Notes: generated by a model from the letters alone, not told the origin. Shown: positions 1-9,326, counted from the stretch's first letter. The stretch is DNA of 64,000 nucleotides from Dysgonomonas sp. UBA5412 (GCA_002409595.1 DHNQ01000029.1:11192-75191), one strand, 5' to 3'. Made by a program: numbers and translations.

Positions 1-28
1 AAATAAAATAAAAATAAATCATTAATTT

Positions 29-91
29 TAAGCGGAGTAAAGAGCCTAGTAGATATTATAATCTACAAAATCTTTATCCCGCTTATTTTTT
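29..91 (+). terminator. Hairpin with T-run ahead of the first gene
   Basis: Arms at 29-43 and 71-85 pair over 15 positions with one mismatch and one G-T wobble. The loop is 27 bases and contains a smaller inverted repeat (GTAGAT/ATCTAC). Six T follow at 86-91. This fits a rho-independent terminator for a gene left of the window, or an attenuator for the gene starting at 113. The arms resemble those of the hairpin at 29763-29811. Confidence 0.55.
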
Positions 92-112
92 ATCTTAAAA
101 CAATCAATAAGT

Positions 113-934
113 ATGTTCGATATACATATAATTGAAAGCGGATATATAATGGCTGATGGCGGTGCTATGTTTGGCGCTATTCCCAAACGTGCATGGCAAC
201 GAAAATATCCTTCGGACGAAGAGAATCTTTGCCCTTTATCAATGCGCTGTGTATTGGTTGTATCCAAATCTAAGAAGATACTCATAGATACGGGGATGGG
301 CGACAAACACGTTGAGAAGATGTCTTACTATCGCCCACATAATCTAGTGGATATAAATACGGCTTTAGAAGAATTAGGTTTTACAGCATCTGAGATAACA
401 GACGTAGTATTGACACATCTTCATTTTGATCATTGTGGATATGCCACGCGAAAAAATATAGATAACCAAATAATTCCATCTTTTCCTAATGCAAAGTACT
501 GGCTGAGCAGAAAACAATGGGAAACGGCAATGCACCCCAGCCGCTTGGAGGCGGATTCTATTTTACTTGAAAATATTCTGCCGATAAAAGAATCGGGACA
601 ATTGAATCTTTTGGATACGGATAGCTTTCTTTACGATGGCTTTTCTTTACGATTATTTGACGGTCACACGGCCGGACAGTTAGTTGCGTATATAAACACT
701 GAAGATGGGATACAAACATTTCCGGGAGACTTGATCCCAACTGCGGCACATGTTTCTTTAGAGTGGATATCAGCTTATGACATATCTGCGATAACATCGG
801 TTAAGGAAAAACTTAGATTCCTCGCAGAAGCGGAAAAAGAAAACTACACAATCATTTACTGCCACGATGCCACAACTCCGAAAAGCAGGATAAAAAGGCT
901 AAACGATAATTTTAAGGCATCTTTTATTATATAA
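113..934 (+). CDS. Metallo-beta-lactamase-fold hydrolase
   Basis: 273 residues, a single MBL-fold domain. The metal-binding motif HLHFDH lies at residues 102-107, an LIDTGMG strand-turn at about 57-63, and later metal-ligand candidates in FDGHTAGQ, FPGDL and YCHD. This layout matches the lactonase/YtnP-like branch of the superfamily (family knowledge), so a di-zinc hydrolase acting on a lactone or ester is likely; the substrate cannot be told. No signal peptide, so cytoplasmic. Transcribed alone: a hairpin with a T-run precedes it and a bidirectional terminator follows. Confidence 0.85.
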   Translation: MFDIHIIESGYIMADGGAMFGAIPKRAWQRKYPSDEENLCPLSMRCVLVVSKSKKILIDTGMGDKHVEKMSYYRPHNLVDINTALEELGFTASEITDVVLTHLHFDHCGYATRKNIDNQIIPSFPNAKYWLSRKQWETAMHPSRLEADSILLENILPIKESGQLNLLDTDSFLYDGFSLRLFDGHTAGQLVAYINTEDGIQTFPGDLIPTAAHVSLEWISAYDISAITSVKEKLRFLAEAEKENYTIIYCHDATTPKSRIKRLNDNFKASFII

Positions 935-936
935 AA

Positions 937-965
937 AAATCCGAAGTTTTCTTTACTTCGGATTT
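937..965. terminator. Bidirectional terminator
   Basis: An 11-bp perfect stem (937-947 with 955-965; arm AAATCCGAAGT) with a 7-base loop, flanked by A-rich and T-rich sequence. It sits between two convergent genes, the MBL-fold hydrolase and the pirin, and can serve both. Confidence 0.8.
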
Positions 966-989
966 CTATTCTATTCAAATCTGTCACAA

Positions 990-1706
990 TCAGAACGACA
1001 TCGGTACATCAATCAATAATATACGAGCTTTTTCTGTATCAGCCACAATCTTTATATTATCTGTGTCTGACAATGCAAAGGCATCTCGATGATATAGTTT
1101 CTGTCCATCTATCGTAAATTCGCCATCTATCACCATAGTAAAAATTCCATTACCTGCTTTTTTTATACTATAATCAAAGTCATAGCCTTCGTCGAAAACT
1201 CCGATATTAAACCATGCACTTTGATGAATACCTAATCCTAGCCCTTGCTCGTTGATAGGTGCTACAATTTCGACTAAACTATTCATCTTTTCGAAATTGA
1301 AGGCTTTCTGATCATAACGCGGAGTTACATCTTTCTTGTCAGGAAAGATCCAAATCTGAAAAAGATTTACAGGTTTATCTTTGTTAGCATTATATTCACT
1401 ATGAGTTATACCACTTCCTGCACTCATTACCTGCACTTCGCCGGCTTTGATAACTTCAGTATGTCCCATACTATCTTTATGCTCAAGATCGCCATATAAT
1501 GGAATCGTAACAATTTCCATATTATCATGAGGATGAGTACCAAAACCATTTCTGCCTTTTATGATATCGTCGTTTACGACTCTTAAAGCACCAAAATGAA
1601 TACGGTTAGGATCATAGTAGTTAGCAAAGCTAAATGTATGATAAGTATCTAACCAACCATGGAAGGCATGTCCTCTCGATGATGCTTTATACAATATTGT
1701 TTTCAT
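990..1706 (-). CDS. Pirin family protein (YhhW-like)
   Basis: 238 residues, a two-domain cupin of the pirin family. The N-terminal cupin carries the metal ligands: HPHDNME (His58, His60) and THSE (His102, Glu104). QIWIFP and the C-terminal half (GIHQSAWFNIGVFDEG) are as in YhhW-type pirins, some of which oxidise quercetin in vitro (family knowledge). The physiological role is unknown. Cytoplasmic, single-gene unit with its own terminator. The ATG at 1706 begins the conserved MKTILYKASSRGHA start. Confidence 0.9.
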   Translation of the reverse strand: MKTILYKASSRGHAFHGWLDTYHTFSFANYYDPNRIHFGALRVVNDDIIKGRNGFGTHPHDNMEIVTIPLYGDLEHKDSMGHTEVIKAGEVQVMSAGSGITHSEYNANKDKPVNLFQIWIFPDKKDVTPRYDQKAFNFEKMNSLVEIVAPINEQGLGLGIHQSAWFNIGVFDEGYDFDYSIKKAGNGIFTMVIDGEFTIDGQKLYHRDAFALSDTDNIKIVADTEKARILLIDVPMSF

Positions 1707-2021
1707 AAAAATGATCCTTTCTTTTTTGTTCTACAATACAAAAATAAAGCATGAAAATCAATTTACAAAATAATAAAAAATATACATATATATAAATATA
1801 TTAATACATATAAGATTTAAAAAGCTTAAAAGAATTATATACTTTTATTATCGCTTTTTAGGAATAATTTATTAGCTTTACCTATGAAGCAATAAATTGC
1901 AACATATTCGAGTTATATTTATATATTATATTCGATGATATTTTATTCATCAAACGAACCACATCCTTTTTTAGATATAAAAAGACTGCTACAGAACCTT
2001 CAACTCCAAAAACAGATAGAT
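1707..2021. other. AT-rich intergenic region between divergent genes
   Basis: No gene is seen in these 315 bases between the divergent pirin and exported-protein genes. It is very AT-rich with runs of TATA-type repeats. A possible -7 box for the pirin gene (CAAAAATA at 1739-1746, minus strand TATTTTTG) is the only signal I can name. Confidence 0.5.
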
Positions 2022-2795
2022 ATGAAAAAGATATTTTTTATACTACTATTAACAATAACAACAACTCTTTATGGGCAAAACGAAGTCTTTAAAGACTCTT
2101 TACCTGCTTTAAAGAAGGGCAGCCTAGAACTAAATGAAAAGCTTGATAATTATCTGAAGCCTAGCTACAATAAAAACATAAAATATAATTCCGAAAACAA
2201 AAACGTTTTAGATCTTGAGGCTTTACGAGAACAAGGGATAGAGCGGGTAAAAGATTTTAAATTTCCACCAATAGATGTTTATTTAGGACCTCCTGTAGAA
2301 AGTGACACATTCACTCGACACCCGTTTGCAAACGACTATATATTCAATTCCGGATATACTATTACTAATAATATGTGGTTGACATCTTCTTCTGTTCAAA
2401 ATACATATCCTACTCTTGGAGCTGTAAGAACAATTGATGTGCAATATAATTATCAACCTTTGGATTGGTTAATAATTTCAGCAGGGCCTTATGCTTCAAA
2501 ATACAATTTAATGGGTAATTTCCATAATGATTTCGGAGTAAATGGTGCTGCAAAATTCATCTTACACGATCGCATACGACTGAATGCCTATGGACAGTAT
2601 TCTGTGAATGGTGACAGGAATGGAGTGCAAGGTCCAATGATGAATATGTATCCTCAAACATATTATGGAGGTACTGTGGAATTGAAAATCACTCAAAAAT
2701 TCGGAATAGAGGGAGGTATTATCAGAGAATTGAATCCATTCAATGGGAAATGGGTAAACCGCCCATATTTTGCACCCGTATTCTATACAAAATAG
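2022..2795 (+). CDS. Exported protein, probable small outer-membrane barrel
   Basis: The open frame begins at 1935, but the ATG at 2022 is preferred because it starts a clean signal peptide (MKKIFFILLLTITTTLYGQ, cleavage after the last Gly/before Gln). That gives 257 residues. The mature part has a charged N-terminal third, then alternating hydrophobic and polar stretches with many Tyr, Asn and Gly (IRLNAYGQYSVNG, YYGGTVELKITQKFGIEGG), as in outer-membrane beta strands. I do not recognise the family. Convergent with the TPR lipoprotein gene 15 bases away. Confidence 0.7.
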   Translation: MKKIFFILLLTITTTLYGQNEVFKDSLPALKKGSLELNEKLDNYLKPSYNKNIKYNSENKNVLDLEALREQGIERVKDFKFPPIDVYLGPPVESDTFTRHPFANDYIFNSGYTITNNMWLTSSSVQNTYPTLGAVRTIDVQYNYQPLDWLIISAGPYASKYNLMGNFHNDFGVNGAAKFILHDRIRLNAYGQYSVNGDRNGVQGPMMNMYPQTYYGGTVELKITQKFGIEGGIIRELNPFNGKWVNRPYFAPVFYTK

Positions 2796-2810
2796 AATAT
2801 ATATAAAGAC

Positions 2811-3773
2811 TTATTTCTTTTTTAATTCGACTCTAAGCTTCTTAATCGTTTTTCTAATCTCATCATGAGATTCTCGATTATTATGCGGATCTAAAATTAA
2901 CACCTTTTCATAGTCCTCGATAGCTTCCGAATAATTATCCATTAGTTCATAAACAGAAGCCCTTCTGCTGTATGACTCTATATTGGTAGAATCTAAAGCA
3001 ATTGCTTTTTCACAATCAGCTAATGCTTTTGGCAATTCTTTTTGCAAAACATAGACATTTGCTCTATTGCAGTATGCATTCACATTGGCTGTATCCATAT
3101 CTATTACTTTCGAATAATCAGACAGAGCTTTGTCATAATTTTCCGATGCAAGGTAAGCATTTCCTCTATTATTGTATACATCAGCAATATAAGGAGGGTT
3201 GAGTTTTATGGCTTTGTTGTAATCTTTCAGTGCATTGTCATACTGTCCTAACTCTTCGTATATGATTCCCCGATTATAGTAAGCATCGGCATATTCCGAA
3301 TCCAACCTTATAGTCTTGCTATAGTCTAGAATAGCTAAACTATCTTTATCCATTATTTGATATATACATCCACGGCTATAAAATCCTTTTGGCGATGTCG
3401 AATCTATATTTATTACAAGGTTTGTATAATCAAGGGCTTTATCATAACGCCCCAAAGTCAGATATTCGTTACCAATAAATGTATTTCCTTCTATCAACAA
3501 GTTATTCTTCTTACGTGGAGTAATTAAGGCTTGATCAACTTTTATATGCTCTATCACATTTTCAAAAGCTGTAATTCGAGCTTTATGACTATCTAAACTA
3601 TCTACAATACGGCTCATTTGTCGTCTGTATTCAGCTAAATGTTGATCTTGTTTCAGATCTTTATCGAAAAGGCCGCAAGACGTTGTCAATAAGGGAAGAA
3701 TAATTAAAGCAAATACGATGCTTAGAGGATAAAACAATCTTTGAATTGTGGTGTATATTTTATATACTATCAT
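2811..3773 (-). CDS. TPR-repeat lipoprotein
   Basis: 320 residues. A long hydrophobic N-terminus ends in a lipobox (LLTTSC, Cys33). From about residue 100 to 300 there are six or so tetratricopeptide repeats with the usual spacing (YYNRGIIYEELGQYDNALKDYNKAI; read in pieces A-x-x-x-G and A-x-x-D/Y). Probably a lipid-anchored scaffold for protein-protein contacts in the cell envelope. Partner unknown. Monocistronic. A possible -7 box on the minus strand (TATCTTTG) lies at 3824-3831. Confidence 0.8.
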   Translation of the reverse strand: MIVYKIYTTIQRLFYPLSIVFALIILPLLTTSCGLFDKDLKQDQHLAEYRRQMSRIVDSLDSHKARITAFENVIEHIKVDQALITPRKKNNLLIEGNTFIGNEYLTLGRYDKALDYTNLVINIDSTSPKGFYSRGCIYQIMDKDSLAILDYSKTIRLDSEYADAYYNRGIIYEELGQYDNALKDYNKAIKLNPPYIADVYNNRGNAYLASENYDKALSDYSKVIDMDTANVNAYCNRANVYVLQKELPKALADCEKAIALDSTNIESYSRRASVYELMDNYSEAIEDYEKVLILDPHNNRESHDEIRKTIKKLRVELKKK

Positions 3774-3918
3774 ACAAACTTTTATATATTAGTAGCAAGT
3801 TTCTTTGTGTCACTTTGGAAGCACAAAGATATTAAAAAAATGCATATCATCACTGAGATAAAAATTTCCATAAAAAGAGATATCATCACTTTTGCAATTG
3901 TAACATTCTAAAATAAAA

Positions 3919-3957
3919 AAAGAGAATTATTGAATTAACTCCCCTCTCTATTTCTAT
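3919..3957 (-). terminator. Possible terminator downstream of a lipoprotein gene
   Basis: On the minus strand an imperfect hairpin with arms around GAG-TTAATT and AATTCTC is followed by seven T and a further T-rich tract. It lies 25 bases after the stop of the lipoprotein gene at 3982-4458. The stem is weak; the T-run is the better evidence. Confidence 0.4.
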
Positions 3958-3981
3958 GTATTATCTCATATTCGTAAATAA

Positions 3982-4458
3982 TCAATTGGGATGTAACCCT
4001 CTTTCATAAATGTCTGTAACCGTAACTTTGATTATCCGATCTTCATTCAGATTCAAAGCTTTACAAACTTCATTTTTCCGATCCGAGATTATATAAATAT
4101 AATTAGGTTCGCTTATTACAGTTCTGATTCCGCTGTAATCATCCATTTGAAAATAGTTCTTATCCAACGCCTTATATATTCCTTTAATAGGCTCTGCGTA
4201 GTTACGATAATAATAATATGTTCTATCATTTTTAAAATCATAACTTCTTATGTAGGACTTACTATTTGTCTCAATATAATTTCGAATGGCCTCTTGCAAT
4301 TCAGGCTCATCAGCATATACCTCAGCCTTGGTTTGCTGATATATCCAATGACCTTCCAGATCTTTAGTATTTGCACTATCATCCCCTTCGCAAGAGGATA
4401 AAACAAATGCAAACAATACAAACAGCACCGATATATAATATAATATTTTTATTCTCAT
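3982..4458 (-). CDS. Small lipoprotein, function unknown
   Basis: 158 residues with a lipoprotein signal (VLFAFVLSSCEGDD, lipobox LSSC at about 19-22). The mature part reads as an all-beta domain that begins with LEGHWIYQQTKAEV, resembling lipocalin-like small Bacteroidetes lipoproteins (a G-x-W motif early in the fold); that assignment is only suggestive. No recognised catalytic residues. Monocistronic. Confidence 0.65.
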   Translation of the reverse strand: MRIKILYYISVLFVLFAFVLSSCEGDDSANTKDLEGHWIYQQTKAEVYADEPELQEAIRNYIETNSKSYIRSYDFKNDRTYYYYRNYAEPIKGIYKALDKNYFQMDDYSGIRTVISEPNYIYIISDRKNEVCKALNLNEDRIIKVTVTDIYERGLHPN

Positions 4459-4525
4459 AACCCAATTAGTTTTAGGCTATATTAAATGTGTAATATAATA
4501 TATAAACGTAAAAAAAATAAAAATG

Positions 4526-4543
4526 TTGCTTCAGCTCAAGCAA
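4526..4543 (-). terminator. Terminator for the acidic protein gene
   Basis: A 6-bp stem TTGCTT/AAGCAA with a 6-base loop. On the minus strand it is followed by a long T-rich stretch (T5, A, T8). It lies 35 bases past the stop of the gene at 4578-5033. Confidence 0.5.
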
Positions 4544-4577
4544 AAAAGTTATTTTTATCTAATATGGAATAAAAGAT

Positions 4578-5033
4578 CTACTCTTTCAATAGTTTTTCAA
4601 GAAACTGATCAAATTCACGATCAAATTTCTCCATCAAGTCATTATCTATTTTCACAATAGAATCTTCACTGATAAGCAACAATTCTTCTTTTACAACAAA
4701 ACTATCGTCTGCATAATTAACCGAAAAAGGCTTAAACAAATCTAAAGAAGAAAATATATCCTCCTCGTCAAGCTCTTCCGTCACTTTACGCAAAACAGAT
4801 GCAATTGTTTCATCATTCAATTCGGCTACTTTATTAACCCAATCGAAGATAACTATCTCAGCTATCTTATTTTCCTCATCATCATAGAAAGCAACTTCGC
4901 CACTTTCTGTATCTACGGTAATAAAAATATCAGTCAGGGAACTGCCTTTATAATCTTTAGCCAGATTATCTATAGCCTCCTTAAAAGTATCTTTGATCAA
5001 AGTAGCTGAATTCCTATTTGCCCCTGTTCCCAT
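4578..5033 (-). CDS. Acidic cytoplasmic protein, function unknown
   Basis: 151 residues, strongly acidic, with no signal peptide or membrane segment. The N-terminal part (ATLIKDTFKEAIDNLAK) is helical. A central strand pair (DIFITVDTESGEVAFYDDEE) and an acidic C-terminal helix (LMEKFDREFDQFLEKLLKE) follow. I do not recognise a named domain. It lies downstream of cysE on the same strand with a 131-base gap, so it may be cotranscribed, but a possible -7 box (minus-strand TAACTTTG, 5057-5064) suggests its own promoter. Confidence 0.65.
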   Translation of the reverse strand: MGTGANRNSATLIKDTFKEAIDNLAKDYKGSSLTDIFITVDTESGEVAFYDDEENKIAEIVIFDWVNKVAELNDETIASVLRKVTEELDEEDIFSSLDLFKPFSVNYADDSFVVKEELLLISEDSIVKIDNDLMEKFDREFDQFLEKLLKE

Positions 5034-5084
5034 ATTATGGATAGATTTTATTTCTACAAAGTTAAAAAAATATTACAGTATATT

Positions 5085-5144
5085 TCATTTTGCGTAATCT
5101 CTTTTAATACACTTTGCCTTGCAGTATTGGCAAGCTCCATCCAT
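5085..5144 (-). other. Tiny Cys-rich open frame downstream of cysE
   Basis: In the 131-base gap after cysE a 19-codon frame starting at an ATG reads MDGACQYCKAKCIKRDYAK, with a CxxCxxxC pattern. The frame is open upstream for nine codons and also reads protein-like (GANRLGF). It may be a real micro-protein, a decayed gene end, or chance. No clear ribosome binding site. Confidence 0.2.
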
Positions 5145-5164
5145 GAATCCAAGACGATTAGCAC

Positions 5165-5983
5165 CTATATATTAAAATCAATGATTCCTTCAACACTATT
5201 GAGTGTATTATGAATCCTTATTTCCGAATTTTGCTGTACAAGAGAATACGGAACAACACTCTTTGTAAGCCATGCGTTACCCCCAATGGTAGAATCATGC
5301 CCCACAACTGTTTTTCCTCCAAGAATGGTAGCTCCCGCATAAATAACTACATTATCTTCAATCGTAGGATGCCGCTTCTCATTAGCAAGTCCTTTGGTAA
5401 CAAATAAGGCCCCTAAAGTCACACCCTGATATATTTTCACATTATTTCCTATAAGGGTAGTCTCGCCGATCACAATTCCCGTACCATGATCTATATAGAA
5501 ACCACTTCCAATCTTAGCACCCGGATTTATATCTACCCCAACCTTCGAATGTGCGTATTCGGAAAAAAGTCTGGGAATAATGGGTGTATTCATCATATAA
5601 AACTCATGCGATATGCGATAAACAACTTGTGCAAAAAAACCGGGATAAGTAAGAATAACCTCTTCGACAGATTTGGCTGCCGGATCATTTTTAAAATATA
5701 CTGAAGCTTCTTCATACAAGCGATCTTGCAACTCGGGCAATCCTGACACAAATTTGTCTAGTATTTTTTCAGCAGACGATCTATCCAACAAAGCTGAAAT
5801 ATTTTCTACCAAAACAGAATAAAAATAATACAATTTCTTCTCTCTCGATTTTTCCTGATCGCAAATAGGGAATAAGACCCTATGAATAAGAGTATTCAGA
5901 GCATCTTCCAATTCTATTCTATTAATAGGAAGATGTTTAGATTCAGCACGTAGTTTGCTCGCTATTTTATATATATCCGTCAT
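5165..5983 (-). CDS. cysE: Serine O-acetyltransferase
   Basis: 272 residues. Transfers acetyl from acetyl-CoA to L-serine, the first step of cysteine synthesis. An N-terminal helical domain (1-140) precedes a left-handed beta-helix of hexapeptide repeats (about 145-250). The catalytic Asp-His pair lies in YIDHGTGIVIGE (Asp165, His166), and KRHPTIED with GATILGG continues the family signature. The long N-terminal domain is of the EpsC/plant-like type. No cysteine synthase gene is adjacent, so the pathway is completed elsewhere. Confidence 0.93.
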   Translation of the reverse strand: MTDIYKIASKLRAESKHLPINRIELEDALNTLIHRVLFPICDQEKSREKKLYYFYSVLVENISALLDRSSAEKILDKFVSGLPELQDRLYEEASVYFKNDPAAKSVEEVILTYPGFFAQVVYRISHEFYMMNTPIIPRLFSEYAHSKVGVDINPGAKIGSGFYIDHGTGIVIGETTLIGNNVKIYQGVTLGALFVTKGLANEKRHPTIEDNVVIYAGATILGGKTVVGHDSTIGGNAWLTKSVVPYSLVQQNSEIRIHNTLNSVEGIIDFNI

Positions 5984-6207
5984 AATTTTAAGACTTAGCT
6001 TTTCTTATATTTTTACACCAAAATATTCGAAATTTACAAATATCAAAAGATAGGGAAATACTTACTATCATTCAATTATCGACAAATGTAAGAATTAAAA
6101 ATAAAAATAGGAGAAAGAGGATTGTTCTATTTTTTTCTATGTTGTAAATCATATTTTTCATTAAAAAAAACAGAAAAAAAGAGATACAGTTTTTACTCCT
6201 TTATATT

Positions 6208-6215
6208 TACATTTG
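6208..6215 (+). promoter_or_regulatory. Candidate -7 box of gdhA
   Basis: TACATTTG matches the Bacteroidetes TAnnTTTG element and lies 33 bases before the gdhA start, leaving a short leader. No good -33 TTTG is visible, so this is a half-match. Confidence 0.4.
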
Positions 6216-6247
6216 TATAGTTAGACAACCGAATAATTGTTAAAACA

Positions 6248-7585
6248 ATGAATATAAATAACATTTTATCAGAATTAGAAGCAAAACACCCGGGAGAGAG
6301 TGAGTTCTTGCAAGCCGTCAAAGAAGTTCTAGTCTCAATAGAAGATGTATACAATCAACATCCCGAATTTGAGAAAAACCGGATTATAGAACGATTAGTA
6401 GAACCTGACCGCATATTCACATTTCGGGTAGCATGGGTAGACGACAGAGGCGACATTCAGGTCAACCTCGGCTATAGAGTTCAGTTCAATAATGTTATCG
6501 GACCATATAAAGGAGGGTTAAGGTTTCACGCCTCGGTCAATCTTTCAACACTTAAATTTCTTGGTTTTGAGCAAACCTTCAAGAATGCTCTCACCACACT
6601 TCCAATGGGAGGCGCAAAGGGAGGATCCGATTTTAGCCCCAGAGGAAAATCGAATGCTGAAATCATGCGATTTTGTCAAGCCTTTATGCTCGAATTGTGG
6701 CGCAATATAGGACCCGACACAGACGTTCCGGCTGGGGATATAGGTGTAGGAACCAGAGAAATAGGATATCTATATGGTATATATAAAAAATTAGCCCATG
6801 AAAATACAGGTACATTCACCGGAAAAGGTTTAGAATATGGAGGATCGCTTGTCCGTCCCGAAGCAACCGGCTTTGGAGCATTATACTTTGTGCAGGAAAT
6901 GTTGAAAGCTAAGAAAATAGACATCAAAGGAAAAACTGTTGCCGTATCAGGTTTTGGCAATGTAGCATGGGGGGCAGTAACAAAAGCAACAGAGCTTGGA
7001 GCAAAAGTAGTCACAATTTCCGGCCCGGATGGCTACATATATGACCCTGATGGCATAAGCGGAAATAAAATAGAGTATATGCTTGAGCTTCGCAATTCAG
7101 GTGATGATATAGTTGCTCCTTATGCAGAGAAATATCCAAACTCTACATATCATGCAAGTCAAAAACCTTGGCAAGAGAAAGTAGATATAGCTCTTCCCTG
7201 CGCTATACAGAACGAATTGGATGTTAAAGATGCCGAAACCCTGATAACCAATGGCACTATCTGTGTAGCTGAAGTATCTAATATGGGATGTACGGCAGAA
7301 GCAGTAGACTCATTTATAGAGAAAAAAACTTTGTTTGCACCCGGAAAAGCGGTAAATGCCGGAGGTGTAGCAACATCGGGATTAGAAATGAGTCAAAATG
7401 CAATGCATTTACAATGGTCGGCAGAAGAAGTAGACAAACGTCTTCACGAAATAATGAAAAGCATACATGAACAATGTTTGAAATTCGGTAAAGAAAATGA
7501 AACATACACCAACTATGTAAAAGGTGCAAATGTTGCTGGATTTATGAAAGTTGCACGAGCAATGATCGCTCAGGGAGTAATATAA
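6248..7585 (+). CDS. gdhA: NADP-type glutamate dehydrogenase
   Basis: 445 residues, the usual length of hexameric class I enzymes. Interconverts 2-oxoglutarate plus ammonium and glutamate. Substrate-binding lysines are in GPYKGG (Lys88), Lys112 and MGGAKGG (Lys124); the catalytic Asp is in PAGDIGVG (Asp164). The Rossmann motif GFGNVA lies at 235-240. Close to the family over its whole length (ELWRNIGPDTDVPAGD, CAEVSNMGC-like region). Main ammonium-assimilating enzyme in many Bacteroidales. Monocistronic, with a strong terminator downstream. Confidence 0.96.
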   Translation: MNINNILSELEAKHPGESEFLQAVKEVLVSIEDVYNQHPEFEKNRIIERLVEPDRIFTFRVAWVDDRGDIQVNLGYRVQFNNVIGPYKGGLRFHASVNLSTLKFLGFEQTFKNALTTLPMGGAKGGSDFSPRGKSNAEIMRFCQAFMLELWRNIGPDTDVPAGDIGVGTREIGYLYGIYKKLAHENTGTFTGKGLEYGGSLVRPEATGFGALYFVQEMLKAKKIDIKGKTVAVSGFGNVAWGAVTKATELGAKVVTISGPDGYIYDPDGISGNKIEYMLELRNSGDDIVAPYAEKYPNSTYHASQKPWQEKVDIALPCAIQNELDVKDAETLITNGTICVAEVSNMGCTAEAVDSFIEKKTLFAPGKAVNAGGVATSGLEMSQNAMHLQWSAEEVDKRLHEIMKSIHEQCLKFGKENETYTNYVKGANVAGFMKVARAMIAQGVI

Positions 7586-7603
7586 TATTCTTCAAAAAAA
7601 AGT

Positions 7604-7648
7604 AAAACAGAAGCATCATTCTATTGAGAGACAATGCTTCTGTTTTTA
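7604..7648. terminator. Strong terminator after gdhA
   Basis: A perfect 13-bp stem (7604-7616 with 7634-7646; core ACAGAAGCAT) and a 17-base loop, flanked by A4 on the left and T5 on the right. It sits between the convergent gdhA and lipoprotein genes and can stop transcription both ways. Confidence 0.85.
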
Positions 7649-7670
7649 TTATATTAGAGCAAATTCAATT

Positions 7671-8384
7671 TTACATTAATTGATCGAGAAACAGACCTTT
7701 AAAACATCTGTCTACAGCAGTCTTTTTCGGCATCACATAGTTATTATACTCTTTTTCTGTAATCGCAGGAGTCTTGTTTTCCGGATCTACAAACACCCGT
7801 CCTGCACCATTAGGCATCTTGTCTTCCCAACCATTATTATCTTTCATCAACAGAGCGATCTTAAAATCTCTAATTCCGGTTATTGCTCCATTAGCATCGC
7901 GCACTACAGTACCAGAATAAACCTGTAGAGAAATAGTATTGTGTCCATCAACAGGTTTATTTTCACTTTCGTGGAATATAGAGAAATTATCACCTGATCC
8001 GGAAATAAAAGTTCCTTCAGAATTGGATATAGATTGAAACGTGTTATTTGATTGATCTATTTGCATCGTTTCAACACTGATAATCAACTCATTCTGATTA
8101 GACAAATGAAAACGGGTATCAAGAAAACGGGTTCCTTTATAAACATCGCCGGGCAAAGTGGACTCAATACAAAAAATACCACTGGTATAAAAACCCTCTA
8201 TCCTCGGAGGATTTATACCTTTATAAATTCTTACACCAAGATTCTTTAGACCAATCTCCATTTCAGGAGTTACAAGCTTGTTGTAAAGTTCATCATGAAG
8301 CTCTTCTTTTGTTGTTTGTTTATCATCGCTGCTACATGCTGCAAATGCAAATGCCATTAAGGCAAGGATAAGGATTTTTTTCAT
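7671..8384 (-). CDS. Lipoprotein, function unknown
   Basis: 237 residues. Signal MKKILILALMAFAFAACSSDD with lipobox FAAC (Cys17). The mature protein is mostly predicted beta (FHLSNQNELIISVETMQI, TISLQVYSGTVVRDANGAITGIRDFKIALLMKDNNG) and has no recognised catalytic motif. The family is unknown to me; it is probably a surface or periplasmic-face lipoprotein. Its promoter is unusually clear (8442-8473), so it is a single-gene unit. Confidence 0.75.
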   Translation of the reverse strand: MKKILILALMAFAFAACSSDDKQTTKEELHDELYNKLVTPEMEIGLKNLGVRIYKGINPPRIEGFYTSGIFCIESTLPGDVYKGTRFLDTRFHLSNQNELIISVETMQIDQSNNTFQSISNSEGTFISGSGDNFSIFHESENKPVDGHNTISLQVYSGTVVRDANGAITGIRDFKIALLMKDNNGWEDKMPNGAGRVFVDPENKTPAITEKEYNNYVMPKKTAVDRCFKGLFLDQLM

Positions 8385-8441
8385 ACTTGTCTTTATTATT
8401 TAAAAGTGTGTAATTTTATTTGTGTTATAGTCAAGTAACAA

Positions 8442-8473
8442 CAAAGATAAACTTTACCCTTTAGTTAGGCAAA
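8442..8473 (-). promoter_or_regulatory. Bacteroidetes-type promoter of the lipoprotein gene
   Basis: On the minus strand TTTG (8473-8470), 20 bases, then TATCTTTG (8449-8442). Both boxes and the spacing match the sigma-ABfr consensus TTTG-N19-21-TAnnTTTG. The expected start is about 50 bases ahead of the ATG at 8384. Confidence 0.65.
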
Positions 8474-8577
8474 TTAACTTTTTTCTCTAAAAAACATACA
8501 ATTATTAACTCAGACTCATTAGCTTTGTTCCCTGAAACAAAAGATCATAAAAAAACCCCTTTATTCAATAAAGCAAT

Positions 8578-9312
8578 ATGCTGAAAAAGACACTCAAATG
8601 GTTGAAAAGAATAGTTCTCTTTTTCTTTGCTTTCAGTATATTTCAGGTTTTATTATTCAAGTTTGTTCCGATATACTACACACCTTTAATGGTATGGAAT
8701 AATGTGGCACAACTATTTTCGGGACAAGGCGTTATTTGCAAACACACATGGGTATCTATTGATAATATATCGAAAAGTTTACCTTTAGCTGTAGTAGCCT
8801 CCGAAGACAATCTTTTTCTTGATCATTCAGGTTTCGATTTCGATCAAATAGAAAAAGCTTTGAACGAAGCCGAGAAGGGAAAACGACAGAGAGGAGCAAG
8901 TACGATCAGCCAACAAACAGCAAAAAATGTATTTCTCTGGTCGGGACGATCTTATGTAAGAAAAGGGCTCGAGGTATATTATACATTTCTGATCGAACAG
9001 ATATGGGGCAAAGAACGTATAATGGAGGTATATCTCAACTCGATAGAAATGGGTAAATATATATACGGGGCGGAAGCCGTAGCTCAAACCAACTTTAGAA
9101 AGCCAGCTAAAAAACTTTCATCTGCCGAATGTGCTCTGATAGCAGCGACACTCCCCAACCCAATCAGATTTAATTCGGCTAAACCTTCCACATATATACT
9201 AAAAAGACAAGCCAAAATATTAGATTTAATGAACAAAGTTAACCCCGTTGACTTCAACAAAGAACCAAAGAAGGAAGAAGCAACAAAAACCAAGAAAAAG
9301 AAAAGACGATAA
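8578..9312 (+). CDS. mtgA: Monofunctional peptidoglycan transglycosylase
   Basis: 244 residues, a GT51 domain with no transpeptidase part. One membrane anchor at about 11-33. The catalytic Glu is in ASEDNLFLDHSGFD (Glu76); RGASTISQQTAKN (about 105-117) and the second-Glu region VYLNSIEMG (about 151-159) are the other conserved blocks. It polymerises lipid II into glycan strands at the outer face of the inner membrane. The last ~20 residues are a very Lys/Glu-rich tail (KKEEATKTKKKKRR). Convergent with the repressor gene 14 bases on, with no terminator between. Confidence 0.93.
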   Translation: MLKKTLKWLKRIVLFFFAFSIFQVLLFKFVPIYYTPLMVWNNVAQLFSGQGVICKHTWVSIDNISKSLPLAVVASEDNLFLDHSGFDFDQIEKALNEAEKGKRQRGASTISQQTAKNVFLWSGRSYVRKGLEVYYTFLIEQIWGKERIMEVYLNSIEMGKYIYGAEAVAQTNFRKPAKKLSSAECALIAATLPNPIRFNSAKPSTYILKRQAKILDLMNKVNPVDFNKEPKKEEATKTKKKKRR

Positions 9313-9326
9313 GCAAAAGACACTCA